Notes: generated from the letters alone by a model not told the origin. DNA of 45,563 bases from an uncultured Bacteroidota bacterium (GCA_903889745.1 CAISYO010000266.1:1-45563), one strand, 5' to 3'. Shown: positions 16,980 through 26,607, numbered from the stretch's first letter. Program-made: numbers and translations.

Positions 16980-18695
16980 ATGAGCGAAGTAGTAGCAAAA
17001 CAAAGTCATCCAAAAGGCCTTTGGGTCTTATTTGGAACCGAAATGTGGGAACGTTTCAATTTCTACGGAATGAGAGCGATCTTAACCTTATTTATGGTGA
17101 ATTCGTTATTAATCAAAGAAGCCGATGCAGCCATTATATATGGTGGATTTTTAGCCTTATGTTATTTAACTCCGCTATTAGGAGGATTTATTTCTGATAA
17201 ATACATTGGGAATCGATACAGTATTATGTTGGGCGGAACGTTAATGGCTATTGGTCAATTTTTATTATTTATTAGCGCCTCAACATTTGATTCGAGCTTA
17301 GGGAGTGCAAAAATTTTCATGTGGATTGCCTTATTTATTATCATTTTTGGTAATGGTTTTTTCAAACCAAACATTTCATCAATGGTGGGAAGTTTGTATC
17401 CAAAACAAGAAAAAAGTAAACTAGATTCGGCTTTTACCATTTTCTACATGGGAATTAATATCGGTGCTTTTTTAGGCCAATTTATTTGTCCTTGGGTTGG
17501 TGATGTTAAAGATGCCGATACCGGAATTAGAGATATTTTTGCATTCAAATGGGGATTCTTAGCTGCTTCAATTGCGATGATTATTGGAACCATCACATTT
17601 TTTGTTTTAAAAAATAAATATGTAGTAACTCCAGAAGGAAGGCCTATTGGTGATTTACCAAAAAACAGTGTTAATGATGATTTTGAAGAAGGTGAAACAC
17701 AAACAGCTAAATTTACAGGAAAGGCAATTGGAATTGCAGTAGTGTTATTTGCTGCTTTATTCTTTATTTTCAGATTTATATTAGTAGGAGAATTTGGTTT
17801 TAGTGCCGTAGAAATGGGGCAATTAATCAAAGGGATTATTTATCCATTTATTTATGCTGCTGGTATTTCATTAGCTTATTTAATTATGAGTTCTGCCGAA
17901 AATAAAGTAGAAAGACAACGTATTTGGGTTATTTACATCGTTTCCTTTTTCATTATTTTCTTCTGGGCAGCTTTTGAGCAAGCAGGTTCATCGTTAACCT
18001 TTATTGCAGATAATCAAACGGATAGAAGTATTTTTGGATGGAATATGCCACCTTCAATGGTGCAAATTTTTAATGGACTTTTTGTGGTTGCATTAGCCTT
18101 ACCATTTAGTTTATTATGGGATAAACTAAGAGCAAAAGGGAAAGAACCTGTTTCGCCATTAAAACAAGCCATTGGATTAGCCTTAATTGCATTAAGTTAT
18201 TTTATCATTGCACACAATGTAAAAGATTTAGGCAACTCTGGATTATTAGCAATTAAATGGTTAATGCTATTATACTTAATCCAAACTATGGGAGAGTTAT
18301 GTTTGTCTCCTATCGGATTATCTTTGGTAGGTAAATTAGCACCAAAACGTTTTGCTTCATTATTGTATGGGGTTTTCTTTATCTCAAATGCGGCAGGTTA
18401 TGCTTTAGCGGGTTCGTTAGGAGCAATTATTCCTGCAACAGGCGATAAATTTCAAAAAGCAGAAACAATAGGTGTAAATCTTCAAGATGTATTGGATAAA
18501 AAAGTAGCGTTAACTGCAGAGCAAGTTGCATTATTTGAAAAAGAGCAATTACCAGTTGAATATACATCGTTTGCAGGATTTGAAATTCATAATTTATATG
18601 AATTCTTCATGGTGTTTGTTGTGTTGTGTGGTATTGCAGCAATTATCTTAGCCTTTTTATCTCCTCGTTTAAAGAAAATGATGAATGGTCTTTAA
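16980..18695 (+). CDS. Peptide MFS transporter, POT/PTR2 family (1)
   Basis: This 571-residue inner-membrane protein has the proton-coupled oligopeptide transporter signatures: EMWERFNFYGMR in TM1 (ExxERF), GNGFFKPNIS and FYMGINIGAF. The TM7 acidic residue implicated in proton coupling is present (FFWAAFEQAGSS). Hydrophobic segments fit 12-14 helices. It should import di- and tripeptides with protons. It follows the peptidase gene by 26 bases, and a terminator lies just downstream at 18731-18762. The C-terminal region contains a hydrophilic insertion (about 495-535, LQDVLDKKVALTAEQVALFE) between the last helices. Confidence 0.9.
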   Translation: MSEVVAKQSHPKGLWVLFGTEMWERFNFYGMRAILTLFMVNSLLIKEADAAIIYGGFLALCYLTPLLGGFISDKYIGNRYSIMLGGTLMAIGQFLLFISASTFDSSLGSAKIFMWIALFIIIFGNGFFKPNISSMVGSLYPKQEKSKLDSAFTIFYMGINIGAFLGQFICPWVGDVKDADTGIRDIFAFKWGFLAASIAMIIGTITFFVLKNKYVVTPEGRPIGDLPKNSVNDDFEEGETQTAKFTGKAIGIAVVLFAALFFIFRFILVGEFGFSAVEMGQLIKGIIYPFIYAAGISLAYLIMSSAENKVERQRIWVIYIVSFFIIFFWAAFEQAGSSLTFIADNQTDRSIFGWNMPPSMVQIFNGLFVVALALPFSLLWDKLRAKGKEPVSPLKQAIGLALIALSYFIIAHNVKDLGNSGLLAIKWLMLLYLIQTMGELCLSPIGLSLVGKLAPKRFASLLYGVFFISNAAGYALAGSLGAIIPATGDKFQKAETIGVNLQDVLDKKVALTAEQVALFEKEQLPVEYTSFAGFEIHNLYEFFMVFVVLCGIAAIILAFLSPRLKKMMNGL

Positions 18696-18730
18696 GCAAA
18701 TCAATTAAAATATTTTTTATATCTTTCAAG

Positions 18731-18762
18731 CCTACAAGAAACCCTTGTAGGTTTGTTTTTTT
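18731..18762 (+). terminator. Intrinsic terminator after the first POT gene
   Basis: Stem CCTACAAG (18731-18738) with CTTGTAGG (18744-18751), then TTTGTTTTTTT. The next gene starts at 18776, so it may act as a partial terminator or attenuator inside the cluster. Confidence 0.8.
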
Positions 18763-18775
18763 AATACAATATATT

Positions 18776-20434
18776 ATGTGGAAAAGTCATCCTAAAGCAT
18801 TGCCTTACTTGTTTTTATCTGAAATGTGGGAACGTTTCGGGTACTATTTAATGATTGGTATTTTTACCCTTTATCTTAAAGATGTAGAAGCCGGATTTGC
18901 TATGACCGAGAAAGAAGCGTCTGATTTATACGGAACTTTTATCGCCTTGGTTTTCTTAACACCTTTCATTGGCGGTTTAGTTGCTGATAGATACTGGGGC
19001 TATAAAAAATCCATCATCATTGGTGGAATAATGATGGGAGCAGGTTATTTCATGATGGGAATTCATGATATTACAATGCTATATGTAGCCATGACCTTAG
19101 TAATTGTAGGTAATGGTTTCTTCAAACCCAATATTTCAACGCTTTTAGGAAACTTTTATTCCGAAGATAAATACAAAGAAAAGAAAGACGAAGGCTATAA
19201 TATTTTCTACATGGGAATTAATGTTGGCGCATTCATATGTAATTTTTTTGGTGCCGCTTTACAAATTTTATTAGGTTGGCAATATGCGTTCATGGCAGCT
19301 GGAGTAGGAATGTTTATTGGGGTAATCGTTTTCATATTAGGAACCAAACATTATGGCACTCAAACCGAGAAAAAAGGAGTGCAACCTGGCGATATGCCTT
19401 TTTATAAAATTGTTCTATTTATTTTAGTTCCATCAGCGGTTTTTGGAGTAATTGGTTGGTTGTTAAAAGGAGTAACTTCTGAAGCAAATCCAAGTGGCTA
19501 CATTTTTGGTTCGGATAGTACAGACGCCTTTATTTTTGCCTGTATTCCAGTGATTTTCTTCTACGGAAGTTTATATTTCAAAGGCAAAACAGAAGACAAA
19601 AGACCCATTGGTGCGTTGTTGACCATTTTTGCCGTAGTAATTTTATTTTGGGGCGTGTTCAAATTGAATGGTTCTGCATTAAACACTTGGGCAGACCGAT
19701 ATACAGATAGAGAAATTAAAGGAAATACACAAGCAGTTTTCAATGGTTTAAAATTAGCCAAAGAGGTCGAATACAAAAAAGACACGGTTGAATTATATGA
19801 TGCGAGTTTCCGAATTCAAAAAGTAGATGGCGAAGTTCAAAAAACAGTCGATTACCCGGTTTATTTTAGAAACGTAGCCAAAGATAAATTGCCAGAAGAA
19901 GGTTCAAAAGTATCGCTTTGGGCAACCAATTTAAGTCAGTCTATCAATCCAGGTTGGGTAATTATTTTAACACCATTAGTTGTAGCATTCTTCACCTTTT
20001 TAAGAGGCCGAAAGAAAGAGCCATCAACGCCAACAAAAATCGCATTTGGTTTATTAATCTCAGCGTTATCCGTTTTAGTAATGGTTGCTGCCGTTAATAT
20101 GGGCGCAAACGGATCTGAAAAAGTAAGTGTTTGGTGGTTAGTAGCCAATTACGGGGTCATCACTATTGGTGAATTATTTTTAAGCCCAATGGGATTATCA
20201 GTGGTTTCCAAATTGAGTCCCACAAACATTACTTCCTTAATGATGGGCGGTTGGTTTTTAGCTACTTCCATCGGAAATAAATTAAGCGGTGTATTAGCGA
20301 GTCTTTGGGACACTTATGACAACAAACAAGATTTCTTCTGGATTAACTTCGGATTATTATTATTTGCAACTTTAATAATGTTTTTGTTATTGAAACAACT
20401 AAACAAAGTAATGCAAGAAAAAGGGATACATTAA
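18776..20434 (+). CDS. Peptide MFS transporter, POT family (2), atypical TM7
   Basis: This protein has 552 residues from the ATG at 18776, where the family's MWKSHPKALPYLFLSEMWERF opening begins; the open frame extends further 5' but through the upstream gene and terminator. POT signatures: ERFGYY, GNGFFKPNIS and FYMGINVGAF. Two departures stand out. The TM7 acidic residue present in both neighbouring paralogues is Lys296 here (FWGVFKLNGSA). An extra, probably periplasmic, stretch of about 65 residues (about 325-390) follows TM7. It may transport a different substrate or couple differently from classic POTs; that is inference. It ends one base before the DUF1016 gene. Confidence 0.88.
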   Translation: MWKSHPKALPYLFLSEMWERFGYYLMIGIFTLYLKDVEAGFAMTEKEASDLYGTFIALVFLTPFIGGLVADRYWGYKKSIIIGGIMMGAGYFMMGIHDITMLYVAMTLVIVGNGFFKPNISTLLGNFYSEDKYKEKKDEGYNIFYMGINVGAFICNFFGAALQILLGWQYAFMAAGVGMFIGVIVFILGTKHYGTQTEKKGVQPGDMPFYKIVLFILVPSAVFGVIGWLLKGVTSEANPSGYIFGSDSTDAFIFACIPVIFFYGSLYFKGKTEDKRPIGALLTIFAVVILFWGVFKLNGSALNTWADRYTDREIKGNTQAVFNGLKLAKEVEYKKDTVELYDASFRIQKVDGEVQKTVDYPVYFRNVAKDKLPEEGSKVSLWATNLSQSINPGWVIILTPLVVAFFTFLRGRKKEPSTPTKIAFGLLISALSVLVMVAAVNMGANGSEKVSVWWLVANYGVITIGELFLSPMGLSVVSKLSPTNITSLMMGGWFLATSIGNKLSGVLASLWDTYDNKQDFFWINFGLLLFATLIMFLLLKQLNKVMQEKGIH

Positions 20435-20435
20435 G

Positions 20436-21423
20436 ATGAATTTGGTTAACGAAATATTTTTTAATTCTATTCGAGATGTAATTTTAATTTCTCGACAAAA
20501 AGTGTATCGTTCAGTTAATTTCGTCTTATTAGAAACGTATTGGAATATCGGTAAACTTATTATTGAAGAAGAACAGCAAGGTAAAATTCGTGCGGTTTAT
20601 GGTGCTAATGTATTAAAAAAACATATCTAAAGAATTGACTTTGGAATTTGGAAAGGGTTTTGATGAGCGCAATTTAAATAATATGAGAGCATTTTATAAC
20701 TCTTTTCCAATTTGGAACGCATTGCGTACCGAATTGAGTTGGACACATTATAGAATTATTTCAAGAATAAATTCAGAAGAAAAACGAACATTCTATTTGA
20801 ATGAAGCTGCAGATAATAATTGGAATTCAAGACAATTGGAACGCCAAATTAAGTCGCTAAGCTTTGAAAGAACTTTAAAACCTAATCCTAATAAAGAAGA
20901 ACTTTCTATTCATTCCGTTTTAAAAGACCCGTATATATTTGAATTTTTAGGACTTTCTAGTGATACTAAAAATACCGAATTTCAAATTGAGACAGCAATT
21001 ATTGATCACATTCAAAAATTTTTATTGGAATTTGGAAAAGGATTTGCTTTTGTAGCAAGGCAACAACATATAATTACAGATAATTCCGATTTTTATATTG
21101 ATTTGGTTTTTTATAATTATATTTTAAAATGTTTTGTAATTATTGATTTAAAAACAGATAAACTTTCGCATCAAGATATTGGACAAATTGATATGTATGT
21201 GAAAATGTATGATGATTTAAAACGAAATGAAGGCGATAATCCGACCATTGGAATTTTGCTTTGCTCTGAAAAAGACGAAACCATTGTTAAATATTCAGTA
21301 TTAAGCGATAATAATAATAAGCTATTCGCTAGTCAATATATGCTATACATGCCAAAAGAGGAAGATTTAAAACAAATCATCGATCAAGACAGAATTATAT
21401 ACGAGTTAAATAAAGAAAAATAA
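20436..21423 (+). pseudogene. DUF1016/YhcG-type PD-(D/E)xK nuclease gene, frameshifted
   Basis: The N-terminal part (20436-20630, IRDVILISRQKVYRSVN, LLETYWNIGKLI) and the rest (from about 20622 to 21423, ELTLEFGKGFDERNLNNMRAFY onward) are in different frames. Removing one A from the A7 run at 20615-20621 gives VLKNISKELTLEFGKG, the normal family sequence. The C-terminal half is the YhcG nuclease domain with an IDLVFYN...FVIIDLKT core matching PD-(D/E)xK folds. Family members are found near restriction-modification systems and mobile DNA; function is poorly known. It is set between two transporter genes with a one-base gap before and a one-base TAATG overlap after. Homopolymer sequencing error is a real alternative. 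Confidence 0.8.
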
Positions 21424-22925
21424 TGCAAACAATAGAACAAATTCAAGATTTTAAAGGAAAATATCCGAAACAATTGTGGTATTTATTCTTTAGCGAAATG
21501 TGGGAACGTTTCTGTTTTTACGGAATGCGCGGAATGCTGGTGGTTTTCATGGTAAATCATTTGGCCATGGATGAAAAAACCGCAAATTTACAATATGGTG
21601 CTACTCAAGCTTGGGTGTATGCCTTTACTTTTATTGGTGGTTTATTTGCTGATAAAATTTTAGGATTGCGAAAGTCACTTTTTTGGGGTGGAATTTTGAT
21701 GATTTTAGGAAGTATCATTCTAGCCATTGATCCAAAGAATTTATTTTTTATTGGAATAAGTTTTACCATTGTAGGAACTGGTTTTTTTAAACCTAATATT
21801 TCTTCTATGGTGGGCCAATTATATAAAGAAGGCGATCCTAGACGCGATGCCGGATTTTCATTTTTCTATATGGGTGTTAACCTAGGAGCATTAATTGGTG
21901 GTTACGTTTGTATTGCAGTTGCCGAAGGCTCTATGTGGCAATCCCTAGTTCCAGAACATTTACGATGGAATGTAGGTTTTGGTTTTGCCGCCATTGTGAT
22001 GATCATTAGTTTATTGACCTTTACACAAACGCAAAAAACATTAAGCACAATTGGACTTTCGCCTTTACAAGAAGTAGCAACTTCAAAACGAAAAATATTA
22101 GAAATAGCCACTTATTTAGGCTCTTTACTAGTAATCCCAGTGATTATTATTATGGTAGCCAATACGAAATATACCGATTATTTTATGATGTTTATCGGGC
22201 CAGCTTCAATACTTTATTTGTTTTATGAAATGAAAAATTTCTCGATTTCAGAAAATAAAAAACTGTTAGCTGCTTTAGTATTTATTATATTCTCGATTTT
22301 CTTTTGGGCCTTTTTTGAACAAAGTGGAGGTTCTTTAAGTTTATTTGCCGCAAATAATTTAAACAACACTATAGCTGGAGTGGAATTAAGTCCGAATGGC
22401 GTTAATAATTCTGCGAATTCATTATTTGTAATTGGTTTTGCGGCTTTAATCGGTTTGGTTTGGTTATGGATGGCAAAGAAAAAGATTGAGCCTAATACTA
22501 TTATTAAATTTGGCTTGGCCTTTTTGTTTTTAGCGGGAGGTTTTTGGGTGTTTTACTACACACAATTTTTTGCCGATTTAAATGGAAAAACATCGCTTGG
22601 TATCTTTACGCTTGGTTGGTTGGTCATTACTTTTGGTGAATTATGTTTGTCGCCTATTGGTATGAGCGCTATGACCAAATTATCGCCACAGAGAACTCAA
22701 GCCGTTATGATGGGAATGTGGTTTTTAGCTAGTGCTTATGGTCAATATTTTGCTGGAATTTTAGGAGCAAATATTGCAGAAGCATCCGAAAAGGCAACCA
22801 ATATTGAAAAACTAATTTTGTATGCTGATGGTTACAAACAACTAGCTATTTATGCCTTTATTTTAGGAGTGGTTTTAATAGTTATTTCGCCCTTAGTTAA
22901 AAAATTAATGCAAGAAGTTAAGTAA
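21423..22925 (+). CDS. Peptide MFS transporter, POT family (3)
   Basis: This 500-residue inner-membrane protein has the POT signatures EMWERFCFYGMRG, GTGFFKPNISSMVG and FYMGVNLGAL, and the conserved acidic residue in TM7 (FFWAFFEQSGGS). It resembles the first transporter of the cluster more than the second and lacks the large loop of the second. It should import small peptides by proton symport. Its ATG overlaps the stop of the DUF1016 gene, so its translation may depend on ribosomes finishing that gene; the frameshift upstream could therefore reduce its expression. Confidence 0.9.
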   Translation: MQTIEQIQDFKGKYPKQLWYLFFSEMWERFCFYGMRGMLVVFMVNHLAMDEKTANLQYGATQAWVYAFTFIGGLFADKILGLRKSLFWGGILMILGSIILAIDPKNLFFIGISFTIVGTGFFKPNISSMVGQLYKEGDPRRDAGFSFFYMGVNLGALIGGYVCIAVAEGSMWQSLVPEHLRWNVGFGFAAIVMIISLLTFTQTQKTLSTIGLSPLQEVATSKRKILEIATYLGSLLVIPVIIIMVANTKYTDYFMMFIGPASILYLFYEMKNFSISENKKLLAALVFIIFSIFFWAFFEQSGGSLSLFAANNLNNTIAGVELSPNGVNNSANSLFVIGFAALIGLVWLWMAKKKIEPNTIIKFGLAFLFLAGGFWVFYYTQFFADLNGKTSLGIFTLGWLVITFGELCLSPIGMSAMTKLSPQRTQAVMMGMWFLASAYGQYFAGILGANIAEASEKATNIEKLILYADGYKQLAIYAFILGVVLIVISPLVKKLMQEVK

Positions 22926-22952
22926 GTAACACTTTTTGGCATTCAAATTGAT

Positions 22953-22960
22953 TATTTTTG
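22953..22960 (+). promoter_or_regulatory. Candidate -7 box for the thioredoxin-like gene
   Basis: TATTTTTG matches TAnnTTTG and lies 18 bases before the ATG at 22979. The nearest TTG is only 14 bases upstream, so the -33 element is not convincing. Confidence 0.35.
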
Positions 22961-22978
22961 TTCTATAAAATTTAAAAA

Positions 22979-23446
22979 ATGAAAAAGATTTTAGTTATAG
23001 CGTTTTTAACTTTGACAACGATGTCATTGCAAGCGCAAGAAGGGTTAACTTGGCATACCGATTTAACCAAAGCAACCGATATTTCGATTAAAGAAAACAA
23101 ACCACTATTCTTGTTTTTCACAGGTTCAGATTGGTGTGGATGGTGTATTCGTTTACAAAAGGAAGTGTTTAAAACCCCCGAATTTGTTAAATGGGCTAAG
23201 GAAAATGTGATTTTAGTAGAGCTAGATTTTCCAAGAAAAAATGAACAAACTGAAGCTGTAAAAATGCAAAATGCGCAACTTCAACAACAATTACAAGTAA
23301 GAGGATATCCAACGGTTTGGTTTGTAAGTGCAACAAAAACTGCTGATGCAAAAGTTAATTTAAACGCATTAGGAAGTTCAGGTTATGTTGCTGGCGGTCC
23401 ACAAGTTTGGATCGATGGTGCTAATCAAATTATCAAAAAGAAATAA
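22979..23446 (+). CDS. Secreted thioredoxin-family protein
   Basis: This 155-residue protein has a signal peptide (MKKILVIAFLTLTTMSLQAQ) and a thioredoxin_7-type domain. The redox motif is CGWC in SDWCGWCIRLQKEVF, and RGYPTVWF carries the cis-proline loop. It probably acts in the periplasm as a disulfide reductase or isomerase; the partner is unknown. It is the last plus-strand gene of this cluster and converges on comEC, their stop codons being separated by one base inside a palindrome. Confidence 0.85.
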   Translation: MKKILVIAFLTLTTMSLQAQEGLTWHTDLTKATDISIKENKPLFLFFTGSDWCGWCIRLQKEVFKTPEFVKWAKENVILVELDFPRKNEQTEAVKMQNAQLQQQLQVRGYPTVWFVSATKTADAKVNLNALGSSGYVAGGPQVWIDGANQIIKKK

Positions 23447-23447
23447 A

Positions 23448-25460
23448 TTATTTCAATCGATAGAATCCCTTTTCGGCAATAGCATGAAAAGGGATTTTTG
23501 CTTTTCTACAAGTTGCTTCCCAACGTTTAATAGTGTTTTTATAATTGCTTTTATCGGCAATAATGACTTTTGGTTGTGCTGTTTTAATTAATCGGTCTAG
23601 GTTTACTTTTGGATTTTGTGTAAGAATAATTATACTTGGTTTTAATGTGGTTTTATACACCCCAAAACTATCAATCACCATAATTCTATTCTGCTGAAAC
23701 GAAAATACATTTTGCATCGGAAACACTTGTAAAGAATCTGAAAATGTACCTCTAAGATAATGCCGAACCGTTTCCTTATGTTTATTAAAATCATTGGTAT
23801 AGACAATTACATTTTGTTGATTTTTAATCGCTATTAACGATTGTTTTTCATTAAAAACGAGGAATTCAGACGATTCGTTTTCATTCCATTTTACTACAAG
23901 ATAACTCAGTTGAAAAACAAAGAGCGTAAAAACCACATAAATAAGAGCATTATTTTTTTTAGCATACATCCAAAACAATAGTGCGGTCAAAAAGAGATAA
24001 AGTGTACACACCATGACCACTGAAAAAGAAATATTAGTAATTATTCCGGATTTAAAATGAGCTATCCAATGGATGTAATCATTCATTAATCGAATTGAAA
24101 AAGATAATAATTTTCCTAATAAAATTGAAAATTCAGGCGCTACAAAATTAAAAATCAACAAAACAATTCCATATAACAACACAAAACTAGAAAGTGGAAT
24201 GATAACTAAATTGGCAAGCAAAAAAAGTAGCGGCAATTGATTAAAATAATATAAACTGAGCGGCAAAACTCCTATTTGAGCTGCCATGGAAACGGTTATT
24301 AAATCGATGAAATACAGCGCAATTTTATTTTGGGTAACATGAAATTTCTTGTAAAAAGGTTGGAATAAAACAATCGACAAAACCGCTGCATAACTCAACT
24401 GAAATCCGATGTCAAAAATAGCGTTTGGTGAAAACAACAAAATAAGCAAAGCCGAAGTAGCCATCGCATTATAAATCGCTTTTGATTGATTGAAATACGT
24501 TCCAACACTTATAAAACTAAATAGAGTAACGGCTCTTGTAACCGATGCAGGAAGTCCTGTTAAGAAAGCAAATAGCCACAAGACAAAAAGGATCAATAGT
24601 AATTCGATTTCTTTTCCAAAACGAAAACTTCTCAACGGTTTCAATAAAAAAACAAGAAAGAAATACAGGATTGAAATATGTAATCCTGATATTGCTAAAA
24701 TATGAATTACACCAGCATTGGAATAATCAGTTATAGTTGCTTTATCAATCGCTACACGCTGACCCAAAAGTAGTGCATCAATTATTGCTTTTGTCTTTGC
24801 ATCAAAATGATGAATGGCAAAACTATCGCTTAACGTATTGCGCAATTTTTCTATAAAATAATTAAAGTTTTGATGTTGCTTTATGATTTTTATCGAGGAA
24901 TTATTGAGATAAATTTGATGCCCAATGTTTTGTTTTTCTAAATAATTAGCATAATCAAATTGGTACGGATTATAAGCCTTTGGAATCGGATAAATGGACT
25001 CGTTTATAGAAATTTCAGTACCAGATTGCAATACAATTTTAGATTGTTTAGGCACATATAGCAGTATTTTTCCTGAAGCAATTTTGGTGTTAAACCCATT
25101 AATTTCAAGAACATATTTTACATATTGTTCGTTAGGTTTTAAGGCTGTTTGAATAACTCCTTTAATAGCATTTGTGGTTTCAAAAGTTTGCTTAGAATAA
25201 TGATTTGCAGTATTCTTATCCACATGAACAAAATAAGTAAACATGCCGAAAGTGGCCAAAAGAAAGTACGTTGCAAATCCAAAACTAGTATTTTGAATTA
25301 GCGCGTTGTGATTTTTATACCACGCAAAACCAAATAGAATAGCACTTATAAGTATGCCATAAAAAAGAAATGACAAGGAAAATGCAGCATATTCTTGCAG
25401 AATAATGCCAACAATAAAACTCAGCGTGATGCCAATTAAAGGAAATTTTAGGGGATTCAA
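23448..25460 (-). CDS. comEC: ComEC/Rec2-family DNA uptake protein
   Basis: This 670-residue inner-membrane protein has an N-terminal helix pair and DUF4131-like domain (about 1-210), then the Competence domain with GLPASVTRAVTLFSF and AISGLHISILYFFL (about 215-490). The last 150 residues occupy the place of the metallo-beta-lactamase-like domain of other ComEC proteins but show no HxHxDH motif, a form common in Bacteroidetes. It would form the channel for single-stranded DNA in natural transformation. The start appears to be TTG at 25460: an in-frame stop lies just upstream and no ATG is available before the first membrane segment. It is third in the surE-lpxB-comEC run, 22 bases after lpxB. 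Confidence 0.85.
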   Translation of the reverse strand: MNPLKFPLIGITLSFIVGIILQEYAAFSLSFLFYGILISAILFGFAWYKNHNALIQNTSFGFATYFLLATFGMFTYFVHVDKNTANHYSKQTFETTNAIKGVIQTALKPNEQYVKYVLEINGFNTKIASGKILLYVPKQSKIVLQSGTEISINESIYPIPKAYNPYQFDYANYLEKQNIGHQIYLNNSSIKIIKQHQNFNYFIEKLRNTLSDSFAIHHFDAKTKAIIDALLLGQRVAIDKATITDYSNAGVIHILAISGLHISILYFFLVFLLKPLRSFRFGKEIELLLILFVLWLFAFLTGLPASVTRAVTLFSFISVGTYFNQSKAIYNAMATSALLILLFSPNAIFDIGFQLSYAAVLSIVLFQPFYKKFHVTQNKIALYFIDLITVSMAAQIGVLPLSLYYFNQLPLLFLLANLVIIPLSSFVLLYGIVLLIFNFVAPEFSILLGKLLSFSIRLMNDYIHWIAHFKSGIITNISFSVVMVCTLYLFLTALLFWMYAKKNNALIYVVFTLFVFQLSYLVVKWNENESSEFLVFNEKQSLIAIKNQQNVIVYTNDFNKHKETVRHYLRGTFSDSLQVFPMQNVFSFQQNRIMVIDSFGVYKTTLKPSIIILTQNPKVNLDRLIKTAQPKVIIADKSNYKNTIKRWEATCRKAKIPFHAIAEKGFYRLK

Positions 25461-25482
25461 GAGGTTGGGGATTTAGGTGTTC

Positions 25483-26598
25483 TTACATTTTTAAGGAATT
25501 TACAATTAATTCGGCTGTTTTGTTACTTGCTCCTTCTCCACCCAAATTTTGCTTCAAATTAGCATAGGCAATAGACAATTGCTTTCTGTTTTCGGGATGA
25601 AGTATTTTAACCAATTCAACTTTTAAATTTTCGGTATTCAATTCCTCTTGAATCAACTCTTTAACCACTTCTTGATCCATAATTAAGTTGACTAACGAAA
25701 TGTATTTCAAGGTGATAATTCGTTTCGCAATTTGATACGAAATCCAACTTCCTTTATAACAAACCACTTCGGGCACATTGAACAAAGCAGTTTCTAAAGT
25801 TGCTGTTCCAGAAGTTACTAAAGCGGCATAAGAATGGCTTAATAAATCATAGGTTTTATTCGAAATAAATTTTACGTTTTCATTCGTTAAAAACGGTTTA
25901 TAAAATTCATATTCTTGACTTGGCGCTCCGGCAATAACAAATTGATACTCTGGAAAATCTTTCACAACCGACAGCATAACCGAGAGCATTTTTGCTATTT
26001 CTTGCTTTCTACTTCCGGGTAATAATGCAATAATTGGTTTCTCAGAAAGTTGATTTTCAGTTCTAAAAGCAGCATCTGAAACCTCTACTCTATTAGCAAT
26101 AGCATCAATTAAAGGGTGGCCAACAAAATGAATCGGAAAGTGATGTTTTTCCTCATAAAAATCTTTCTCAAACGGAAGAATTACGTACATAAAATCAACA
26201 TCGCGTTTGATGGCTTTAATCCGATTTTCTTTCCAAGCCCAAATTTGAGGCGAAATATAATAATGTGTTGGAATATTTCTTTCTTTTGCCCAAGTGGCAA
26301 TGCGCATATTAAACCCAGGATAGTCTATAAAAATAATAGCATCAGGCTGAAAGGCTTCAATATCTTTTTTACAAATTTTGATGTTATTCAAAATTGTTTT
26401 TAGGTTCATGATTACTTCGATAAAACCCATAAACGCTAATTCGCGATAATGTTTTACTAAAGTTCCGCCAACAGCTTGCATCAAATCGCCTCCCCAAAAA
26501 CAAATTTCGGCAGAGGGGTCTTTTTCATACAAGGCTTTCATTAGGTTTGAACCGTGTAAATCGCCCGAAGCTTCTCCTGCAATGATATAATATTTCAT
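25483..26598 (-). CDS. lpxB: Lipid-A-disaccharide synthase
   Basis: This 371-residue protein has GT19/LpxB hallmarks: N-terminal MKYYIIAGEASGDLHGSNL, FIDYPGFNMRIA, YYISPQIWAWKENRI, FVGHPLIDAI, ALLPGSRKQEI and SGTATLETAL. It condenses UDP-2,3-diacylglucosamine with lipid X to give the lipid A disaccharide at the cytoplasmic face of the inner membrane. Length is normal. It follows surE by 9 bases and precedes comEC. Confidence 0.95.
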   Translation of the reverse strand: MKYYIIAGEASGDLHGSNLMKALYEKDPSAEICFWGGDLMQAVGGTLVKHYRELAFMGFIEVIMNLKTILNNIKICKKDIEAFQPDAIIFIDYPGFNMRIATWAKERNIPTHYYISPQIWAWKENRIKAIKRDVDFMYVILPFEKDFYEEKHHFPIHFVGHPLIDAIANRVEVSDAAFRTENQLSEKPIIALLPGSRKQEIAKMLSVMLSVVKDFPEYQFVIAGAPSQEYEFYKPFLTNENVKFISNKTYDLLSHSYAALVTSGTATLETALFNVPEVVCYKGSWISYQIAKRIITLKYISLVNLIMDQEVVKELIQEELNTENLKVELVKILHPENRKQLSIAYANLKQNLGGEGASNKTAELIVNSLKM

Positions 26599-26607
26599 GC
26601 TATTTCG

